Assembly (NCBI GenBank): GCA_004298465.1
Contig: SCRT01000002.1
Coordinates: 88,648-152,647, forward strand
Source: Nevskiaceae bacterium
GTDB taxonomy: Bacteria > Pseudomonadota > Gammaproteobacteria > Nevskiales > Nevskiaceae
Direction of reading: 5' to 3'
DNA: 64,000 nt
Numbering within the stretch: the stretch's first letter is position 1; every line of letters begins with the position of its first letter. The notes under the pieces were generated by a model, which had not been told where the DNA came from, ran no database searches, and worked only from the letters and a program-made list of their open reading frames with translations. Positions 61,326 through 64,000 of this stretch are shown one piece after another. Both the position numbers and the translations under genes were made by a program.

Positions 61326-62399
61326 TCAGCTCCACCGCAGCCGCGGGAACAGCGGCACCGCCAGCAGGAACACCCAAGTGGCGAGCACGAAGGGCGCCGT
61401 CATCGCCGGCATGCCCAGCGGCTGCAGCGCAGCCGACAGCGTGGCAAACAGCAACGTCGACACGACGGTCGCCGTCAGCGTGTAAACCCACGCCAACGCG
61501 TCCATGCGCAGGAACACCGTACCCAGCGCCACCGCCGTCAACACCGCGTTGAAACCGAAGGCGCCGGAACGGATCGCCTCCTCCGCCGCCCCCATGCCCC
61601 ACGCCGTCAGAAGCCCGACCGCCGAACCCGCCAGCGCCACCGCGCAGACCCGCTTTGAGGCCACCAGCAACCCCAGCAGAAACACCGCGCCGGTCACCGC
61701 ACTGCCCTGGAAAAATACTTGTGCCACACCGTCGAGCAAGCCCAGCCCCACCGTCGCCGCCGTTACCACGCCTTCCACGACCGCCTCCGCCGGCAAGCCG
61801 GCACTGGGCAGCAGGCCGGTCGGCTGCAGGCGCCCGAAACGCGCCAACGCAAGAAAGAAGCACAGCGCCGTCAGCACGAAGGGCGCCGTCAGTGCCGGCA
61901 CCTGCCAAGGCTTCAACGCCTGGGTCAACGCCGCCATGAGCACCGTGGAAGCGGCTGCGGCAAACACCACGCAGCCCCAGGTCAGCACGTCCGGCTTCAG
62001 GAACACCAGCAGCGCCACCGCCACCAGCGCTCCGTTGAAGCCGTAGAGCCCGTCACGCACTGCGCGGCGTTCAGCCCCCAGGGCCACGACTGCGAACGTC
62101 GAAGCTGCCGTGCCCACCACGACACCAGCAGCGATCAGCGGCGCGTTCCACGCAATTCCGGCCAGAAACAGCAACCCCGTCCACGCACTGTTCTGCAGCA
62201 TGACTTGCCCAACGCCGCGCAACACGCTGTCTGCCAGCCACAGCGGCACCGGCGCATCACCTTCCAGGCCAGATCTCGTCAAGGTCGCCAATCCGTTTCT
62301 CCGCAAGGCAAGGAACGCCGCACGATACGGCAACGGCAAACCAAGAGCTTCCGACCCCCTTATTTCTGGCCACACACGACCACGTGGTTTCCATTCCAT
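61326..62399 (-). CDS. Urea transporter (UT family)
   Basis: 357 residues with the internal two-fold repeat of the UT family: LRGVGQVMLQNSAWTG with YGFNGALVAVAL in the first half, and GVAQVFFQGSAVTG with FGFNAVLTAVAL in the second. ALTAPFVLTA and AMTAPFVLAT repeat as well. It is a channel-like protein for urea or a related small amide. It starts 4 bases before the MFS gene on the same strand. No urease genes are in the window, so the link to urea use is not shown. Confidence 0.88.
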   Translation of the reverse strand: MEWKPRGRVWPEIRGSEALGLPLPYRAAFLALRRNGLATLTRSGLEGDAPVPLWLADSVLRGVGQVMLQNSAWTGLLFLAGIAWNAPLIAAGVVVGTAASTFAVVALGAERRAVRDGLYGFNGALVAVALLVFLKPDVLTWGCVVFAAAASTVLMAALTQALKPWQVPALTAPFVLTALCFFLALARFGRLQPTGLLPSAGLPAEAVVEGVVTAATVGLGLLDGVAQVFFQGSAVTGAVFLLGLLVASKRVCAVALAGSAVGLLTAWGMGAAEEAIRSGAFGFNAVLTAVALGTVFLRMDALAWVYTLTATVVSTLLFATLSAALQPLGMPAMTAPFVLATWVFLLAVPLFPRLRWS

Positions 62400-62710
62400 T
62401 TCGTGCTCTGTGCACGATCACCCATGCATCAACCGCACCCCGATCAAGCCCAAAGCAGATGGGGGCTGGGCGGGAGGCGTCCATATAACGAAGTTCCGGA
62501 CTCCACACACCAATTAACCCGAGACCTTCTGGCGGATAGCTTCTAACCGTCCTCGTGCACAGCTTCGGCACATACCCCGACACCGCCGAACACCTGGGCG
62601 AAGAGCTGGGCACGGCAATTTTCGCCGTCACGGGCTAGTTCAGCCCGCGTGCCGCGAAATCGACCAAGCGCGGATAATCCCTACGGCTTCGAACGTTTTT
62701 TAGAATCGCC
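62400..62710. other. Intergenic region with a short orphan coding-like tail
   Basis: 311 bp between the divergent urea transporter and AlkB-like genes. A hairpin TCGTGC-tctgt-GCACGA lies at 62401-62416. A 32-codon open frame at 62540-62638 (plus strand), with FGTYPDTAEHLGEEL, begins right after a stop codon and looks like the end of a protein gene, of which nothing else remains. Confidence 0.4.
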
Positions 62711-63463
62711 ATGGACCTGTTCCAGTCCCCACCACCCTTACCTTTCAGCCTGCCACCGGACGACCCGCGTTGCGCGGTTCAATGGCGACCAGAGCCGAGG
62801 GCCTACCGCGTCACGGTGCCGGATGGCGAGCTGTTGTTCATTGAGCATTTCCTCGACGCGACAGTGGCTAACCGCGCCCGTGACTTCCTGCGTGCAGTGG
62901 ACGGGCAGGACCCTCGCACCCTGAGCTGGGCGGCGCTGGCGCCAGCGGACATCAATGCACTGCCGTTTACTAACATCCGCTGGAAGCAAGACTCGATCCG
63001 CATGTACGGCAAGCAACTGCCGCTGCCGCGCCTGACGGCGTGGTATGCCGATGCCGGCCACGGGTACCGCTATTCCGGCATCGACAACCCTGCACTACCG
63101 TGGAACGATGGACTGCTGTGGCTGAAACGCCACGTGGAACAAGCTGCGCAAGCGCGCTTCAATTCCGTGATGCTGAACTGGTACCGCGGCGGCGAGGACT
63201 GGCTGGGCTGGCACGCCGACGACGAGCCGGAGCTGGGCACGAACCCGGTGATCGCGTCGCTCAGCCTCGGCGCCACCCGCGACTTCCAGCTGCGCCACAA
63301 CGACGACAAGGCGCTGAAACTGAACTTTCCGCTCGACCACGGCAGCCTGCTGGTGATGCGCGGTGCGCTGCAGCACCACTGGCAACACGCCGTACCCAAG
63401 CGCAAACGCGTGGCCAACGCCCGCTTCAATCTGACGTTCCGCTGGATCCACAATGGCGCGTGA
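62711..63463 (+). CDS. AlkB-like 2-oxoglutarate/Fe(II)-dependent dioxygenase
   Basis: 250 residues, slightly longer than E. coli AlkB. Iron ligands His168 and Asp170 lie in GWHADDEPELG, with the distal His226 in QHHWQHAVP. The 2-oxoglutarate-binding Arg238 and the substrate-side Arg244 follow in ARFNLTFRW. ALKBH2/3-like proteins remove methyl groups from alkylated DNA or RNA bases by oxidation. Monocistronic, followed by a hairpin terminator at 63561. Confidence 0.9.
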   Translation: MDLFQSPPPLPFSLPPDDPRCAVQWRPEPRAYRVTVPDGELLFIEHFLDATVANRARDFLRAVDGQDPRTLSWAALAPADINALPFTNIRWKQDSIRMYGKQLPLPRLTAWYADAGHGYRYSGIDNPALPWNDGLLWLKRHVEQAAQARFNSVMLNWYRGGEDWLGWHADDEPELGTNPVIASLSLGATRDFQLRHNDDKALKLNFPLDHGSLLVMRGALQHHWQHAVPKRKRVANARFNLTFRWIHNGA

Positions 63464-63560
63464 CTGCCGGGTCCGGGAATGGCAAGTCACGCAGTTTGGT
63501 ACGACAACGCGCGAAGCTGACTCCTTCGGGCAGGCCGTTGCCGCGGCTTCGAAACAAAGA

Positions 63561-63581
63561 TAAGGCCCCATTGGGGCCTTA
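63561..63581 (+). terminator. Hairpin terminator after the AlkB-like gene
   Basis: TAAGGCCCCA and TGGGGCCTTA are perfect inverted arms about one base. The short ATTTC after them is a weak U-run. It lies about 100 bp after the AlkB-like stop. Confidence 0.7.
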
Positions 63582-64000
63582 TTTCGGGGGTGGAGTCCGA
63601 ATAGTTATTCCACGTCATTGTTATGTAAATGTTTTTACTTTGACGTTTCCTTGTGTACCGCCAAAGGTACCGCCAAACATTTTCGACACTCGCCTTTTTC
63701 ACGCCCCCAGCAGGTCGCCCCGTCAAGCCGCCCTAGATCAAGTCACGCGCCAGCCCGCGACTTCAGCCCTGCACACTGGCAACGATGGCGGCCTGTTGGC
63801 CCAGCGTCGCCGGGGCACTATCGCACTAGTGAGAAAGTGAGACACCGCTACATTTGATTCAACGGATTCAAACCAGAGGAAAATTCTCTGCGTGCGGGAG
63901 CTGGCCGGTCAACAAAGCCGGTCGGCTCACAGTTTCGCCCTACCCCCCGCTGCAATGTTCGCGCCGTCAGCCTTGCGTCGTAGATACCTGAATCCGCGTC
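63582..64000. other. AT-richer end region without a recognised gene
   Basis: No gene is recognisable to the window end. It holds an 11-bp tandem repeat, GTACCGCCAAA, at 63655-63665 and 63667-63677, and an imperfect stem-loop near 63900-63930. Composition in 63600-63640 is distinctly AT-rich compared with the window, as is common near integration sites. A minus-strand open frame (63487-63726) has no clear homology. Confidence 0.4.
63655..63677. repeat. Tandem 11-bp repeat GTACCGCCAAA
   Basis: Two exact copies with one base between, in an AT-rich non-coding region. Such short repeats occur next to integrase genes and attachment sites. No integrase is visible in the window. Confidence 0.5.

Noticed and set aside
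1..64000. CRISPR arrays, rRNA or tRNA genes, intact transposases
   Set aside because: No regularly spaced repeats, conserved RNA cores or transposase motifs were found on either strand when reading; a covariance-model scan was not possible.

Overview
The window is high-GC DNA from a Gram-negative bacterium. The LPS heptose genes hldE and waaF, an IlvE whose N-terminus closely resembles the Pseudomonas form, PrlC, TolC-type export and REP-like palindromes all point to a gammaproteobacterium. The large steroid and hydrophobic-compound catabolic load would suit groups such as Nevskiales/Steroidobacterales or Pseudomonas relatives; this taxonomic placement is an inference.

Region 1 (1-9.5 kb) is a steroid ring-degradation cluster. 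It holds the start of an IpdA-like CoA-transferase subunit, a type I extradiol dioxygenase, a probable Delta4-(5alpha)-3-ketosteroid dehydrogenase, a 3beta/17beta-hydroxysteroid-dehydrogenase-like SDR, a second SDR, a methyltransferase, a Delta1-3-ketosteroid dehydrogenase, a ketosteroid isomerase with its full catalytic set (Tyr14, Asp38, Asp100), and a divergent LuxR-type regulator. Together these cover A-ring oxidation, double-bond isomerisation, meta-cleavage and late ring degradation.

Region 2 (9.6-23 kb) is mostly core genome: an OafA-like acyltransferase, mnmG with an unusual duplicated leader, a secreted alpha/beta-hydrolase lipoprotein, prlC, a TolC-family protein, hldE, ilvE and waaF. 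Region 3 (22.9-36.5 kb) has an AraC-type regulator followed by a long minus-strand gene train: FAD-linked oxidase, GST, DUF1302, DUF1329, a BNR/Ycf48-like protein, an MMPL/RND transporter, and E1alpha/E1beta/E2 of a 2-oxo acid dehydrogenase. It looks like an envelope transport module linked to 2-hydroxy/2-oxo acid oxidation.

Region 4 (36.9-48.7 kb) is a second catabolic block. It has a ferredoxin and ferredoxin reductase, SDRs, three SnoaL/NTF2-like proteins, an EthD protein, a Rieske ferredoxin, an aldo/keto reductase, a P450, an LldD-like FMN enzyme and an AldA-type aldehyde dehydrogenase, ending at a clear terminator. A 17-bp palindrome lies in the divergent promoter of the P450 operon. 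Region 5 (48.8-58.7 kb) runs from a YpfJ-type protease through VapBC and Ogt into a defence-like island: an orphan MntA-type antitoxin with an eroded HEPN-like tail, a 1962-residue protein combining transglutaminase-like, DUF4011, SF1 helicase, nuclease and DUF3320 parts, and a truncated, frameshifted rmuC. Region 6 (58.7-64 kb) holds a phosphoesterase, an MFS pump, a urea transporter-like protein and an AlkB-like dioxygenase.

No tRNA, rRNA, CRISPR array or intact transposase was recognised.
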